Below, piece by piece: positions 25,372 to 34,451 of a stretch of DNA of 64,000 nucleotides (the stretch's first letter is position 1; the number at the start of each line of letters is the position of its first letter). The translations under genes were made by a program, and so were the position numbers. The DNA lies in contig NZ_JACEHE010000035.1 of NCBI RefSeq assembly GCF_013778455.1, forward strand, positions 1-64,000. Reading direction: 5' to 3'. Below the pieces are notes generated by a model. It ran no database searches and was not told the origin of the DNA. It worked only from the letters and a program-made list of their open reading frames with translations. The DNA comes from Streptomyces himalayensis subsp. himalayensis. Lineage in GTDB: Bacteria; Actinomycetota; Actinomycetes; Streptomycetales; Streptomycetaceae.

Positions 25372-26769
25372 ATGCAGAACGAAACGATCAGTCCCCCGCG
25401 GGGACGGCTCACCGCGGTCCAGGGCACCGCGCTCTACGTCGGCGCGGTACTCGGCACCGGTGTCATCGCGCTGCCCGCGCTCGCCGCCGAGGTCGCCGGG
25501 CCGGCCTCGCTGCTGGCCTGGCTCGGCCTCGTGGTCCTGTCCGCACCGCTCGCCGCGGCCTTCGCCGCCCTGGGCGCGCGCCACCCGGACGCGGGAGGAG
25601 TGTCGACGTACGCCCGGCTGGCGTTCGGCGAGCGGACCGCCGCCGTGGTCGGCTGGTGCTTCTACCTGGCGATACCTCCGGGCGCGACGGCCGCGGCCCT
25701 CTTCGGCGGGTCGTATGTCGCCGCGGCCGTCGGCGGTGGGACGGTGACCACGGCGGTGACGGGCGGCGCGCTGATGGCCACCGTCACCGTGATCAACATG
25801 GCGGGACTGCGGATGACCGGCCGCCTGCAGTCCGTGCTCTTCGGACTGCTCGTCACCCTGCTGACAGCCGCCGTCGTGCTGTCACTGCCGCACGCGAAGG
25901 CGGAGAACCTCGAGCCGTTCGCGCCGCACGGCTGGACGGCCGTCGGGCCCGCTGCGGTCCTTCTGGTGTTCAGCTTCGCCGGATGGGAGGCGATCACGCA
26001 TATGGCCGGGGAATTCCGCGATCCGGCCCGCGATCTGCCGCGCGCCACGGCCTTCGCGGTCGTGATCGTGGGCGTGCTGTATCTGGCCGTGGCGTTCGCC
26101 GTGATCGCGGTGCTGGGCGGCGGCGCGGCCCGGTCCGACGCGCCGCTCGGGGATCTGATGGCCCGCGGCCTGGGCGGCGGCGCCCGTCCGCTCGCCGCGC
26201 TGGCCGCCGTGCTGCTCACCCTCGGCACCATGAACGCCTACTACGCCAGTGCGGCCAAGCTCGGCGCGGCCCTCGGCCGGGACGGCGTGCTCCCCCGCTG
26301 GTTCGCGCACGGCAGCCTGGCGGGCGAGACGCCCCGCCGCAGCCTCGGCTTCATCTCCGCGCTTGCGATGCTTGCCCTGCTCGCGGTGACGGTGACCGGT
26401 GTGGGCGCGCGGCCGGTGGTGCTGCTGTCGACGGGTTCCTTCGTCGCGGTGTACGCGATCGGCGTGGCCGCCGCGATCCGCCTGCTGCCACGACGCAGCG
26501 CCGGGCGCGCGGCGGCCTGGGCCGCGCTCGCCGCCGTGGCTCTGCTGCTGGCCCTGTCGGGCGTGTACCTGATCTGGCCTCTGCTGGTGACGGGCGCCGC
26601 CCTGCTGTCCCTACGTCTCCACCGCAACCGGCGACGCCCGGCCGCCCTTCCCGACACCGGCGCCGATCGCGTACAGGTGGCCGAGCCCTGCTCGACAACA
26701 GCAGGTGGAGCTGTGAGAGGGGCGGCCCGGCCCGTACCTGGCGGGGCGGGCAAGGGTCCGCAGGCATGA
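25372..26769 (+). CDS. APC-family amino acid permease
   Basis: This is a 465-residue integral membrane protein with about 12 hydrophobic segments. The first helix has the APC substrate motif (ALYVGAVLGTGVIALPALAAEVAGP), and SFAGWEAITHMAGEFRDPARDLPRATAFAV is the conserved loop after helix 6. The overall pattern is close to the YjeH-like branch of amino acid exporters. The C-terminal 50 residues are polar and low complexity. It is divergent from the GlxA-type regulator. Substrate and direction of transport cannot be fixed from sequence. Confidence 0.85.
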   Translation: MQNETISPPRGRLTAVQGTALYVGAVLGTGVIALPALAAEVAGPASLLAWLGLVVLSAPLAAAFAALGARHPDAGGVSTYARLAFGERTAAVVGWCFYLAIPPGATAAALFGGSYVAAAVGGGTVTTAVTGGALMATVTVINMAGLRMTGRLQSVLFGLLVTLLTAAVVLSLPHAKAENLEPFAPHGWTAVGPAAVLLVFSFAGWEAITHMAGEFRDPARDLPRATAFAVVIVGVLYLAVAFAVIAVLGGGAARSDAPLGDLMARGLGGGARPLAALAAVLLTLGTMNAYYASAAKLGAALGRDGVLPRWFAHGSLAGETPRRSLGFISALAMLALLAVTVTGVGARPVVLLSTGSFVAVYAIGVAAAIRLLPRRSAGRAAAWAALAAVALLLALSGVYLIWPLLVTGAALLSLRLHRNRRRPAALPDTGADRVQVAEPCSTTAGGAVRGAARPVPGGAGKGPQA

Positions 26770-26798
26770 CGCAGCCCCCGGGGTGCTGTGCCTGGGGG

Positions 26799-27959
26799 TC
26801 AGCGCGGACTCGCGGCGGCCGCAAAGGGCACCTGCGCGGCAGGCTGGGCGTCGCCGCTGCGACTCGGGTGGGACCACAGGCCCTGCGCCGCGAGCTTCGG
26901 CAGGACGCCCTCGCCGAACCAGTACGCCTCCTCGAGGTGCGGGTAGCCGGACAGCACGAACTCGTCGATGCCGAGCCGGTGGTATTCGGCGATCCGCTCG
27001 GCGACCTCGGTGTGGCTGCCGACGAGTGCTGTGCCCGCGCCACCGCGGACTAGGCCGATACCGGCCCACAGGTTGGGGTAGATCTCGAGGCCGTCCCGGC
27101 TGCCGCCGTGCAGCGCGAGCATGCGCCGCTGGCCCTCGGACTCACTGCGGGCGAGGCCGCTCTGGACGTTCCGTACGGTCTCGGGGTCGAAGGCGTCAAG
27201 GAGCCGCTGCGCCTCGGCCCAGGCCTGCTCGGTGGTGTCGCGGGTGATGACGTGGAGGCGGATGCCGAAGCGGATGGTGCGGCCCTCCTTCTCCGCCAGC
27301 GCCCGGATCCAGGCGATCTTCTCGGCGACGGCGGCGGGCGGCTCGCCCCAGGTGAGGTAGACGTCCACGTAGCGGGCCGCGACCTCGCCCGCGATGGGCG
27401 AGGAGCCGCCGAAGTAGATCTCCGGCAGCGGGTCGGGCACCCGGGCCAGCCTCGCGTCCTCGACCTTCAGGTGCTTGCCCGCGAAGTCCACGGTCTCGCC
27501 GGTCCACAGCGCCCTGACGATCGCCAGGAACTCGTCCGTACGCTCATAGCGGGCGTTCTTGTCGAGGAAGTCTCCGTAGGCGCGCTGCTCGTGGCTCTCG
27601 CCGCCGGTGACCACGTTGAGCAGCAGCCGCCCGCCGGTCTGCCGCTGGTAGGTGGATGCCATCTGAGCGGCGAGGGTGGGCGAGACGAAGCCGGGCCGGA
27701 AGGCGACCAGGAACTTCAGCCGTTCCGTCTGCTGGCTGACCATGGCGGTGGTGAGCCAGGCGTCCTCGCACCAGGCACCGGTCGGCGTCAGCGCGCCCGT
27801 AAAACCCAGGTCCTCGGCGGCGCGGGCGATCTGGGTGAGGTAGCCGACGGTCGGCGGCCGGTCGCCGCCGGCCGCGGTGACCGGGGTGCCGTGGCCGCCG
27901 CCGACGACATGGCGGCTGTCGCCGTTGGTGGGCAGGAACCAGTGGAAGGTGAGGCTCAC
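26799..27959 (-). CDS. ssuD: alkanesulfonate monooxygenase, FMNH2-dependent
   Basis: This is a 386-residue LLM-class protein matching SsuD: FHWFLPTNGDSRHVVGG, LTPTGAWCEDAWLTTAMVSQQTERLKFLVAFRPGFVSPTLAAQMASTYQRQTGGRLLLNVVTGG, and GGSSPIAGEVAARYVDVYLTWGEPP. It desulfonates alkanesulfonates to aldehyde plus sulfite with FMNH2 and O2. The GTG start at 27959 gives the usual family N-terminus; a longer frame to 28178 is antisense-like and rejected. It is last in the sfnG-ssuE-sfnB-ssuD operon, so FMNH2 can come from SsuE. Confidence 0.9.
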   Translation of the reverse strand: MSLTFHWFLPTNGDSRHVVGGGHGTPVTAAGGDRPPTVGYLTQIARAAEDLGFTGALTPTGAWCEDAWLTTAMVSQQTERLKFLVAFRPGFVSPTLAAQMASTYQRQTGGRLLLNVVTGGESHEQRAYGDFLDKNARYERTDEFLAIVRALWTGETVDFAGKHLKVEDARLARVPDPLPEIYFGGSSPIAGEVAARYVDVYLTWGEPPAAVAEKIAWIRALAEKEGRTIRFGIRLHVITRDTTEQAWAEAQRLLDAFDPETVRNVQSGLARSESEGQRRMLALHGGSRDGLEIYPNLWAGIGLVRGGAGTALVGSHTEVAERIAEYHRLGIDEFVLSGYPHLEEAYWFGEGVLPKLAAQGLWSHPSRSGDAQPAAQVPFAAAASPR

Positions 27960-27996
27960 CGGAGTACGCCTTTCGCTCGCGGAAGATGTGGGGGTG

Positions 27997-29232
27997 TCAG
28001 AGAAGGCCGTGACGTGGCGGCCTCGTCCCGTTGAGGACGTAGCGGCCGACGTGCTGGACCTTCCAGCGGGTCGGGTCGTGCAGGGTGTGGGTGCGGGCGT
28101 CCCGCCAGTGGCGGTGCAGATCCAGCGCGTTGAGCGCGGACCGGGTGCCGGAGACCTCGAAGAGAGCGCTCCCGACATCGACGGCCGCGTGCGCCGCCGT
28201 CACCTTCGCCGCCGCCACCGCGATCGACGCCTCGGCCGCCGTGTCGTCGGTGAGGTCGGCACGGGCCGCGTCCACGGACCGCGCGGCCGCGGACAGCAGC
28301 GCCTCGGCGGCCCGTACCTGGATCGCCAGCTCACCGAACCGTTGGATCAGCAGGGGATCCTCGGCGGCCGTCTCGAAACCGCTCTCAAACCAGGGGCGGC
28401 TCTTCGTACGGACGAACTCCACGGCCTCGGCCAGCGCACCGGAAGCGATCCCGGCGTCGATGGCCGCGTGCAGCAACTGGGCGATCGCGCCATGGAGTTG
28501 AGGCCCCTGGAAGGTGAGGTGGTGCGGCACGATCCGGTCGGCGGGGACGTGCACCGCGTCCAGGCGGACGGTGCCACTGGCCGTGGTGCGCTGTCCCATG
28601 CCGTCCCAGTCGTCCACCACCGTCACACCGGGCGCGTTGCGCGGCACGTAGGCGACGTGAAGGTTGTCGTCCTCCGCGCGGGCCAGCACGGGGATCCAGT
28701 CGGCGAACAGGGCTCCGGTGGAGTAGTGCTTGACGCCCGTCAGCACGTACGAGCCGTCGCCGTCGGCCCCTCGCCCCGACACCAGACGGCTGCGGATGTC
28801 CTGAACGTGCTTGGTGCCGGCCTCGGACTGCGCATTGCCGAAGCGTTTCCCCGACAGCACCTCCCCGAAGAAGAACTCCTGCTGCTGCCTGGTGCCCTGA
28901 CGGCGCAGCACGTTGACGTAGACGAAGTGGCTCTGCGGGATCTGGGCGATGCTCGCGTCGGCGGCGGCCAGCAGCCTGAAGATCTCGGCCAGCGTCTCCT
29001 GGCGTACGTCCGCGCCGCCGAACATGGCGGGCACCGTCACAGCGAGCAGTCCGGATGCGGACAACCGGTCGAGTTCCGCGCGCGGCAGCCGGCGCTGCGC
29101 GTCGCGTTCGGCGGCGTCCTTGCGGAACTGCGCGGCCAGATCGGCGGCGACGGCGAGAGCTTCGTCGTCGTCGCCGATCACGGCTGCGGTCGGGCGCGCG
29201 GTGGCCGTCCCATTGGTGGGCTCGGCGCTCAT
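27997..29232 (-). CDS. sfnB: SfnB-type acyl-CoA dehydrogenase family oxidoreductase
   Basis: This is a 411-residue flavoprotein of the acyl-CoA dehydrogenase fold in the SfnB/DszC-like monooxygenase branch, linked to dimethyl sulfide and sulfone use. Recognisable parts are DRLSASGLLAVTVPAMFGGADV, SIAQIPQSHFVYVNVLRRQGT, LSGKRFGNAQSEAGTKHVQDI and LTGVKHYSTGALFADWIPVLA. The start overlaps the ssuE stop region by 4 bases. It probably oxidises a small organosulfur compound upstream of SfnG or SsuD. The acyl-CoA dehydrogenase name refers only to fold. Confidence 0.85.
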   Translation of the reverse strand: MSAEPTNGTATARPTAAVIGDDDEALAVAADLAAQFRKDAAERDAQRRLPRAELDRLSASGLLAVTVPAMFGGADVRQETLAEIFRLLAAADASIAQIPQSHFVYVNVLRRQGTRQQQEFFFGEVLSGKRFGNAQSEAGTKHVQDIRSRLVSGRGADGDGSYVLTGVKHYSTGALFADWIPVLARAEDDNLHVAYVPRNAPGVTVVDDWDGMGQRTTASGTVRLDAVHVPADRIVPHHLTFQGPQLHGAIAQLLHAAIDAGIASGALAEAVEFVRTKSRPWFESGFETAAEDPLLIQRFGELAIQVRAAEALLSAAARSVDAARADLTDDTAAEASIAVAAAKVTAAHAAVDVGSALFEVSGTRSALNALDLHRHWRDARTHTLHDPTRWKVQHVGRYVLNGTRPPRHGLL

Positions 29233-29795
29233 CCGGCGGCCGCCAGCAGGGACGTACGCGACGGGCGGCCGCCGAGGACGACGGAGAAGCGGTCCACGAC
29301 CTGCTCCAGGGCCTCGGCCGAGCCCGGGGCGATGGTCAGGGAGCCGTCGTCGCCGACCGTGATGTCCTTGTCGAGCGTGAACCAGCCCTGGACGATATGC
29401 CCGGCGCCCATGGAGTTGAGCACGGGCCGCAGCGCGTAGTCGATAGCCAGGACGTGGGCCGTCGTACCACCGGTGGCCAGCGGCAGGACGGTCTTGCCCT
29501 CCAGGGCGTACTGCGGGAGCAGGTCCAGCAGGGACTTCAGCAGGCCGGAGTAGGCGGCCTTGTAGACGGGGGTACCGACCACGACTCCGTCGGCCTGGGC
29601 GAAGAGAGCGGTGGTCTCGACGATCGCGGGGTGCTTGAAGTCGGCGCCGAGCAGCGCCTCTGCGGGCAGCGTGCGGACGTCCAGCGGGATCACCTCATGT
29701 CCCTGGGCTGTGAGCCGGGCATCCAGGTGGCGCAGCAGACGGGCTGTGCGGGAGGTTGCGGAGGGGCTGCCGGAGACGGAGAGGATGGTGGCCAT
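29229..29795 (-). CDS. ssuE: NAD(P)H-dependent FMN reductase
   Basis: This is a 188-residue flavodoxin-like reductase of the SsuE/MsuE group. It has the flavin phosphate loop SVSGSPSATSRTARLL near the start, GVVVGTPVYKAAYSGLLKSLLDLLPQYALEGKTVLPLATGG, and AIDYALRPVLNSMGA. It supplies FMNH2 to the two-component monooxygenases, in this operon SsuD and SfnG, and possibly to the four LLM enzymes at 38.6-43.4 kb, which have no reductase of their own. ATG 29795 follows AAGGAAA. A long upstream frame is rejected. Confidence 0.92.
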   Translation of the reverse strand: MATILSVSGSPSATSRTARLLRHLDARLTAQGHEVIPLDVRTLPAEALLGADFKHPAIVETTALFAQADGVVVGTPVYKAAYSGLLKSLLDLLPQYALEGKTVLPLATGGTTAHVLAIDYALRPVLNSMGAGHIVQGWFTLDKDITVGDDGSLTIAPGSAEALEQVVDRFSVVLGGRPSRTSLLAAAG

Positions 29796-29848
29796 GAGGG
29801 TTTCCTTCGGGTTGAGGCGTGTATGCCGACGCTGTGTGTGACCAGCCG

Positions 29849-31033
29849 TCAGGTAGTCACCGGCACGGACTCGCGGGCCGTATCGGACTCGGTGGCCGTA
29901 TCGGACTCGGGCAGCTCGGCCTCCAGTTCGCGAACGAGAGGCAGTACGCGCTTGCCGAAGTACTCGACCTCCTCCAGGTAGTGCAGGAAGCCGAGGAGGA
30001 AGAGGTCGACACCGAGCCGCTTGTAGGCGACGATCCGCTCGGCGATCTGCTCCGGGGTGCCGATCAGGCCCGTACGGAAGCCGTCGTTGTACTGGACGAG
30101 GTCTTCGAAGCTGGAGTCCTGCCACATGCCCTTGCCGTCGGAGGTGGACCGGCCGGCCTGCTTGACGGCTGCTCCGAAGCCGTGGACGGCCTCGGTGTCG
30201 GCCTTGGCAACGATCTCGCGGAGCGTCTCGCGGGCCTCGGCCTCGGTGTCGCGGGCGATGAGGAAGCCGTTGAGGCCGAACTTCGGTGCCGGGCGACCCG
30301 CTTGGGCCGCCGAGGCTCGGACGTCGTTGATCTGCTCGGTGACGCCGTCGAAGTCCTTGCCGTTGCTGAAGTACCAGTCGGAGACCCGGCCGGCCATGGC
30401 GCGTGCGGCGGTGGAGTTGCCGCCCTGGAAGATCTCCGGGTGGGCGCGTCCCGGCACCTCGACGGGCTTGGGCTTCAGGGAGAAGTCGCGGATGCGGTAG
30501 AAGTCCCCGGCCAGTTCCGCGTGGTCCTCGGTCCAGATGGCGCGCAGTGCGCGGATGAATTCCTCGGAGCGCCGGTACCGCTCGTCGTGCTCCAGCCAGG
30601 GCTCACCGAGGGCGGTGAACTCCCCCTTGAACCAGCCGCTGACGACGTTGACGGCGAACCGGCCGCCGGACAGCTGGTCTGCGGTGGCACCCAGCTTGGC
30701 CAGCACGCCGGGGTGCCACAGGCCGGGATGTACGGCGGCGATGACCTTCAGGCGTTGCGTTGCCAGCAGCAGGGCGAGGCTGAAGCTGGTGGACTCGTGC
30801 TGGTACTCGGCGCCGTAGCTGGCCATGTAGCGGACCTGGCTGAGAGCGTAGTCGAAGCCGTTGTTCTCGGCGAGCACGGCCAGTTCGCGGTTGTATTCGT
30901 AGCCCCAGTCGGTGCGCTGCTCGATCTTGCTGGTGACCAGGCCACCGCTGACGTTCGGCACCCAGTAGGCGAAGCGGACGGGACCGGCGCCGGGCCCTGC
31001 GGGCTCTGCGGGCGGTATGGACGGTGCGGGCAT
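29849..31033 (-). CDS. sfnG: dimethyl sulfone monooxygenase
   Basis: This is a 394-residue LLM-class protein close to SfnG, which converts dimethyl sulfone to methanesulfinate with FMNH2. Diagnostic parts are FAYWVPNVSGGLVTSKIEQRTDWGYEYN, ALSQVRYMASYGAEYQHESTSFSLALL, VNVVSGWFKGEFTALGEPWLEHDERYRRSEEF and FQGGNSTAARAMAGRVSDWYF. The C-terminal tail holds an 18-bp duplication (29876-29911) that encodes TESDTA repeats. It is the first structural gene of the sulfur operon, 310 bases after the cysteine leader peptide. Confidence 0.92.
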   Translation of the reverse strand: MPAPSIPPAEPAGPGAGPVRFAYWVPNVSGGLVTSKIEQRTDWGYEYNRELAVLAENNGFDYALSQVRYMASYGAEYQHESTSFSLALLLATQRLKVIAAVHPGLWHPGVLAKLGATADQLSGGRFAVNVVSGWFKGEFTALGEPWLEHDERYRRSEEFIRALRAIWTEDHAELAGDFYRIRDFSLKPKPVEVPGRAHPEIFQGGNSTAARAMAGRVSDWYFSNGKDFDGVTEQINDVRASAAQAGRPAPKFGLNGFLIARDTEAEARETLREIVAKADTEAVHGFGAAVKQAGRSTSDGKGMWQDSSFEDLVQYNDGFRTGLIGTPEQIAERIVAYKRLGVDLFLLGFLHYLEEVEYFGKRVLPLVRELEAELPESDTATESDTARESVPVTT

Positions 31034-31342
31034 CGAAGAACTCCCGGTACGTGAAGGCGGTGCGGGCAGGCCGAATCAGCCTGCGCGGCCGTGCGAAGTG
31101 ATCTGAGTTTCCGTACGCCGACGAAGCGACTTGGTCGATGCAGTCAATCGACGTCGATGGACCGCGAGCGATGCAGATGCGTTGCGCTACGGCAGCGAGC
31201 GGGGGAATCGAAGATTCACGGCGCGGAAATCAACCGCGACCGAATTCATGAAGGCGGACGGCACTGCGGCCCGTGCGATCGATCGACGGCTTGACAGGCG
31301 TCCGGCAAATGCAGCGAGTTGGAGGGTTTCCCTCAGGTCCGC

Positions 31343-31423
31343 TCAGGCCCGACAGCAACAGAAGGCACTGGAAACACGCGCAAGGTCGACGTGCCGTCGC
31401 CGCGTGAGGTCCTGTCGCTTCAT
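31343..31423 (-). CDS. cysteine-rich leader peptide of the sfnG-ssuE-sfnB-ssuD operon
   Basis: This is a 26-residue ORF with the core RRRHVDLARVSSAFCCCRA and three consecutive Cys codons (TGT TGC TGT) just before the stop. It shares the H-[VI]-[DN]-[LF]-x-R core with five other tiny ORFs in this window, all in front of sulfur-related or linked genes. Peptides of this form are the 'putative leader peptides' of actinobacterial sulfur operons, where shortage of charged tRNA-Cys is thought to stall the ribosome and open downstream expression. GAGGG-AAA-CCCTC follows within 10 bases of the stop. The regulatory role is inferred. Confidence 0.85.
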   Translation of the reverse strand: MKRQDLTRRRHVDLARVSSAFCCCRA

Positions 31424-31430
31424 GTCACCG

Positions 31431-31460
31431 ATCCAACCAGTGGGAAGTCCAGCCGGTCAA
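31431..31460 (-). promoter_or_regulatory. predicted promoter of the sfn leader peptide
   Basis: TTGACC (31460-31455), 18 bases, TTGGAT (31436-31431). The ATG of the leader peptide follows after 7 bases, so the predicted mRNA would begin at or next to the ATG (leaderless). The same spacing is seen at three other leader peptides. Confidence 0.6.
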
Positions 31461-31469
31461 GAAGGCCCT

Positions 31470-31485
31470 GATGTGATTCCACATC
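31470..31485. promoter_or_regulatory. inverted repeat next to the sfn promoter
   Basis: GATGTG-ATTC-CACATC is a perfect 6-bp inverted repeat centred about 18 bases upstream of the -35 element, a good position for an activator. The rest of 31486-31853 shows no recognisable gene. Confidence 0.45.
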
Positions 31486-31853
31486 CCGGACACGGGTGCT
31501 GTGCTGCGGAAATACCGTGCACCCGTAGGCGAGATTACCGGCCATGCCTGCCGGGCGACGAGTCGGTATTCACGAGGTCGTGATAGGGATGCCCTTGAAC
31601 TCGGCCGTCGCCCGACCCCCTTGGGGCGGCCTGGCAACCATGGTTGCCTGCCACTCCGAGAAGAAACAGGCAGTGGCGACCTACGAGAACGATCCCCGTT
31701 CGACCTGGACGAGGGCATGCGCCACCAGGTCTTCCTCACCGACACGGCACCCGGCCCGAGCGTCGGGCTCAAACCATGCCCGTCCCGCGACCGGCAACCG
31801 ACACTTCGCCTTCGTCGTGGGCATTGTGCTGGTTCGCCGGCCCCGAGCAACGG

Positions 31854-32639
31854 TCATGAAGTGGCACCGGTGTAGCGACGCAAACCTGCGCTCCACGCAG
31901 TGACCGCCAGGAGCGCGGCGAAGCCGGCCGCCGCCACACCTCCGACCATCACTTCCCATCGAGGTCCGCGCAGCAGCGTGGCTGACGGGACCGAAGCGAT
32001 CAAGGCCATGGGGAACACGTAGGTCAGCAACAGCCGAAGCGGGCGCGAGAAGATATCCGTCGGGTAGCGGCCGAGCTGCCAGGCAGAGTGGTAGAAGACA
32101 TCGAGCTGCAACTTGGATGCCCAGAAGGCGAGGCAGGCCAGCAGCACGCTGAGCGCCCAGGTGACCACCAGTGCGGCCGCCACGAGCAGCAGCCAGCCAA
32201 GCAGTCCGGCGACGCTTGGCGGTCGCTCGGCCGACACGATCCCCCAGCCGAGTACCCCCAGACCCGGCACGAGCTGGATCAGTGCGAGGGGTGAGGACAG
32301 CGACAGGCTTGCCAGGAAGAGACTCGATGCCGGCTGCAACAGGTAGCCGTCGAGCTTGCCGTTGCGGACGCCGGTCTCGGGGAACCACGACAGGTTGGGA
32401 TCGATGAATGTGCCCCTCAGCGCGGTGATCAACTGGTACGTGCCGATCAGAACGAGGGACTCGGCCTTCGACCAGCCTGCCAACGTGTCGGCCTGGGTGA
32501 AGACGAGCAGTACCGCGGCGACCGCCGTACCGAGACCCGCGAACGCCAGCAGCACATCGAAGACCAGGTTGATCCGGAAGGCGACGCTTCGGCGCAGCGA
32601 CATCGAGAAGCTCGCACCGAGCAGGCGCAGCAGCTTCAT
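31854..32639 (-). CDS. ABC-2 family permease
   Basis: This is a 261-residue membrane protein with six hydrophobic segments and the pattern of the paired permeases of COG3694/DUF990 ABC-2 exporters (SMSLRRSVAFRINLVFDVLLAFAGLGTAVAAVLLVF, GTYQLITALRGTFIDPNLSWFPETGVRNGKLDGYLLQPASSLF). The 'G.LD.YLLQP' loop is diagnostic. ATG 32639 overlaps the stop of the preceding permease gene. It forms an exporter with the next permease and the ATPase. Substrate unknown. Confidence 0.85.
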   Translation of the reverse strand: MKLLRLLGASFSMSLRRSVAFRINLVFDVLLAFAGLGTAVAAVLLVFTQADTLAGWSKAESLVLIGTYQLITALRGTFIDPNLSWFPETGVRNGKLDGYLLQPASSLFLASLSLSSPLALIQLVPGLGVLGWGIVSAERPPSVAGLLGWLLLVAAALVVTWALSVLLACLAFWASKLQLDVFYHSAWQLGRYPTDIFSRPLRLLLTYVFPMALIASVPSATLLRGPRWEVMVGGVAAAGFAALLAVTAWSAGLRRYTGATS

Positions 32640-33412
32640 GATCCCACCGCCGTGTAGCGCCGTACTCCTGCTCGCCAGACAGCCCAGACGGCGACCACGA
32701 ACACCACCACCCAGAAGAGTTGATATCCCCATGCGGCGGCGATCGACCCGTCGTACGGATCACCGGCCGCGATCTCTGCCGGAAGACCGTTCATGCCCCA
32801 GAACGGCGACGCCCCCGCCAGACCTCGCCAGGGGTCCGGCAGCAGGCCGATCGGGGCCGCCGTGCCGCCCAACAGGAAGATCAGCTGGCTGCCGAAGCCG
32901 ACGACGGCGTGCACGCGATCGGTCCAGAACGCGGCCATCGACAGCAGGAACGTCCAGAGGAAGACCAGCACGGCGGCCAGCGCGACGGAAGGAAGGCTCA
33001 GCAGAACCGGCCACCACCCGAAGCCGGCGCTGAGCGAGAATCCGGCCAGCAGGACCACGGGCGCGCCAAGGGCGGTCAGCCAAGCACGGATCGCCAGGTT
33101 CGTGCCGAGTACGCCGATCACCACCGGCTGCGGTCGCAGCAGTTCGTGGCTGATCGTTCCGTCGTAGATCCGTTCCGAGAAGGTGTGCTGCTCGAACGAC
33201 TCGGTCATCAACGTCACCAGGATGATGGCGACGTAGTAGCGCCCGATCGCCGGATCATCCGGGTAGACCGCCGACCAGACGAAGAGCCCGTTCAACGGCG
33301 CGACGACGGCCTGGACGACGAGGGTCAGCAGGAACCACCACGAGCCGGACCATTCCAGCACCTCCTGTCGGAGACGGAACCCGAGCAACTGCACGGTCCT
33401 CGCGACGATCAC
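32636..33412 (-). CDS. ABC-2 family permease
   Basis: This is a 258-residue membrane protein of the COG4587-type ABC-2 permease family. It has about six helices and the conserved segment TESFEQHTFSERIYDGTISHELLRPQPVVIGVLGTNLA, which contains the cytoplasmic 'I..G.I...LL.P' element. The GTG start at 33412 overlaps the ATPase stop and has GGGAGGG upstream; an extension to 33550 inside the ATPase gene is rejected. It is the middle gene of the exporter operon. Confidence 0.85.
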   Translation of the reverse strand: MIVARTVQLLGFRLRQEVLEWSGSWWFLLTLVVQAVVAPLNGLFVWSAVYPDDPAIGRYYVAIILVTLMTESFEQHTFSERIYDGTISHELLRPQPVVIGVLGTNLAIRAWLTALGAPVVLLAGFSLSAGFGWWPVLLSLPSVALAAVLVFLWTFLLSMAAFWTDRVHAVVGFGSQLIFLLGGTAAPIGLLPDPWRGLAGASPFWGMNGLPAEIAAGDPYDGSIAAAWGYQLFWVVVFVVAVWAVWRAGVRRYTAVGS

Positions 33413-34389
33413 CGCAGGCCCTCCCGGTACGCCCGGTCGATGACCTTCTCCAGCGGTGGCTCCTCGACGGCCAGATCCAGGACCTCGAGTGCCGTCAGCA
33501 ACTGTGATGTCGTCCGGGCCACCTCGTCCCTCGGCACCCGGAGGACCCACAGTCCGTCCGAGGATTCCACCACCTCACCGAGCTCGTGGACGACGGCGTC
33601 ACCATCACCACGCGCCGCGATGCGGATCAGCTTGTACGGCGACAGCCGCGCGGACAGTTCTGCAAGCGGCCCGTCGTACTCGACCCGCCCATGGTCGATC
33701 AGGATCAGCCGCGGGCACAGTGACGCGACATCGGCCATGTAGTGACTGGTCAACAGCACCGTGGCGCCGGTTTGTGCCACGTAGTCGGAGACGAACTCGC
33801 GCATCAGGGTGGCGGCGGTGACGTCAAGCCCTATGGTCGGCTCATCGAGGAAGAGCACCTCTGGCTGGTAGATCAGCGCCATCGCCAGCCCGACCCGCAT
33901 CCGCTCGCCCAGGCTCAGGGCGCGCAGTTGCCTGTCCAGCAACGGCCCGAGTCGCAACAACTCTTCCAGTGTGGTCAGCGCCCGACCGAAGGCCGCGCGC
34001 GGGACGTCATACAAGAGTCGCTGGTACTCGAGGGAGTCCATCACGGTCAGCTCCTGCGAGCCGCCGACCGGTTGGCTGCCGCGAACGAAAGCGATGCGTT
34101 TGAGGAAGCCGGAACGGCGCTGCCACGGGACATTCGCCAGGACGCGAACCCGGCCGCTGCTCGGGTGCAGTATCCCGGACAGGATCTTCATCGTGGTGGT
34201 CTTGCCTGCGCCGTTCGGACCGATGAACCCCACCACCTCGCCCGGCTCGATCCTGAACGACACCTCGTCCAGCGCCTGCACCGCTCGATACTCGCGTCGT
34301 ACCAGCGAACCCAATGCCGCGCGCAGCCCGCCGTCGCGGACCGGCACGCGGTAGGACATTGTCAGCTCGTCCACCTCGACACCAATCAT
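33409..34389 (-). CDS. ABC transporter ATPase of ABC-2 exporter
   Basis: This is a 326-residue ATPase with Walker A GPNGAGKTT, the Q-loop region RGSQPVGGSQELTVMD, signature LSLGERMRVGLAMAL and Walker B VLFLDEPTIGLDV. The C-terminal 60 residues form the accessory domain common to the DUF990-linked exporters. The start is uncertain: ATG 34389 is preferred over 34419, and neither has a clear ribosome site. It is the first gene of the operon with the two permeases, and divergent from the frameshifted WYL regulator, which would be its natural controller. Confidence 0.88.
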   Translation of the reverse strand: MIGVEVDELTMSYRVPVRDGGLRAALGSLVRREYRAVQALDEVSFRIEPGEVVGFIGPNGAGKTTTMKILSGILHPSSGRVRVLANVPWQRRSGFLKRIAFVRGSQPVGGSQELTVMDSLEYQRLLYDVPRAAFGRALTTLEELLRLGPLLDRQLRALSLGERMRVGLAMALIYQPEVLFLDEPTIGLDVTAATLMREFVSDYVAQTGATVLLTSHYMADVASLCPRLILIDHGRVEYDGPLAELSARLSPYKLIRIAARGDGDAVVHELGEVVESSDGLWVLRVPRDEVARTTSQLLTALEVLDLAVEEPPLEKVIDRAYREGLR

Positions 34390-34451
34390 GAGCCCGACCG
34401 TAGGAAGAAAAGACGCCATCTGGTGGCTTATTTTCCTGACATAGTCGGAGC

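Noticed and set aside
31424..31853. Short protein on the minus strand around 31690-31830
   Set aside because: The frame has no ribosome site or family resemblance and its codon pattern is weak; left as unassigned.
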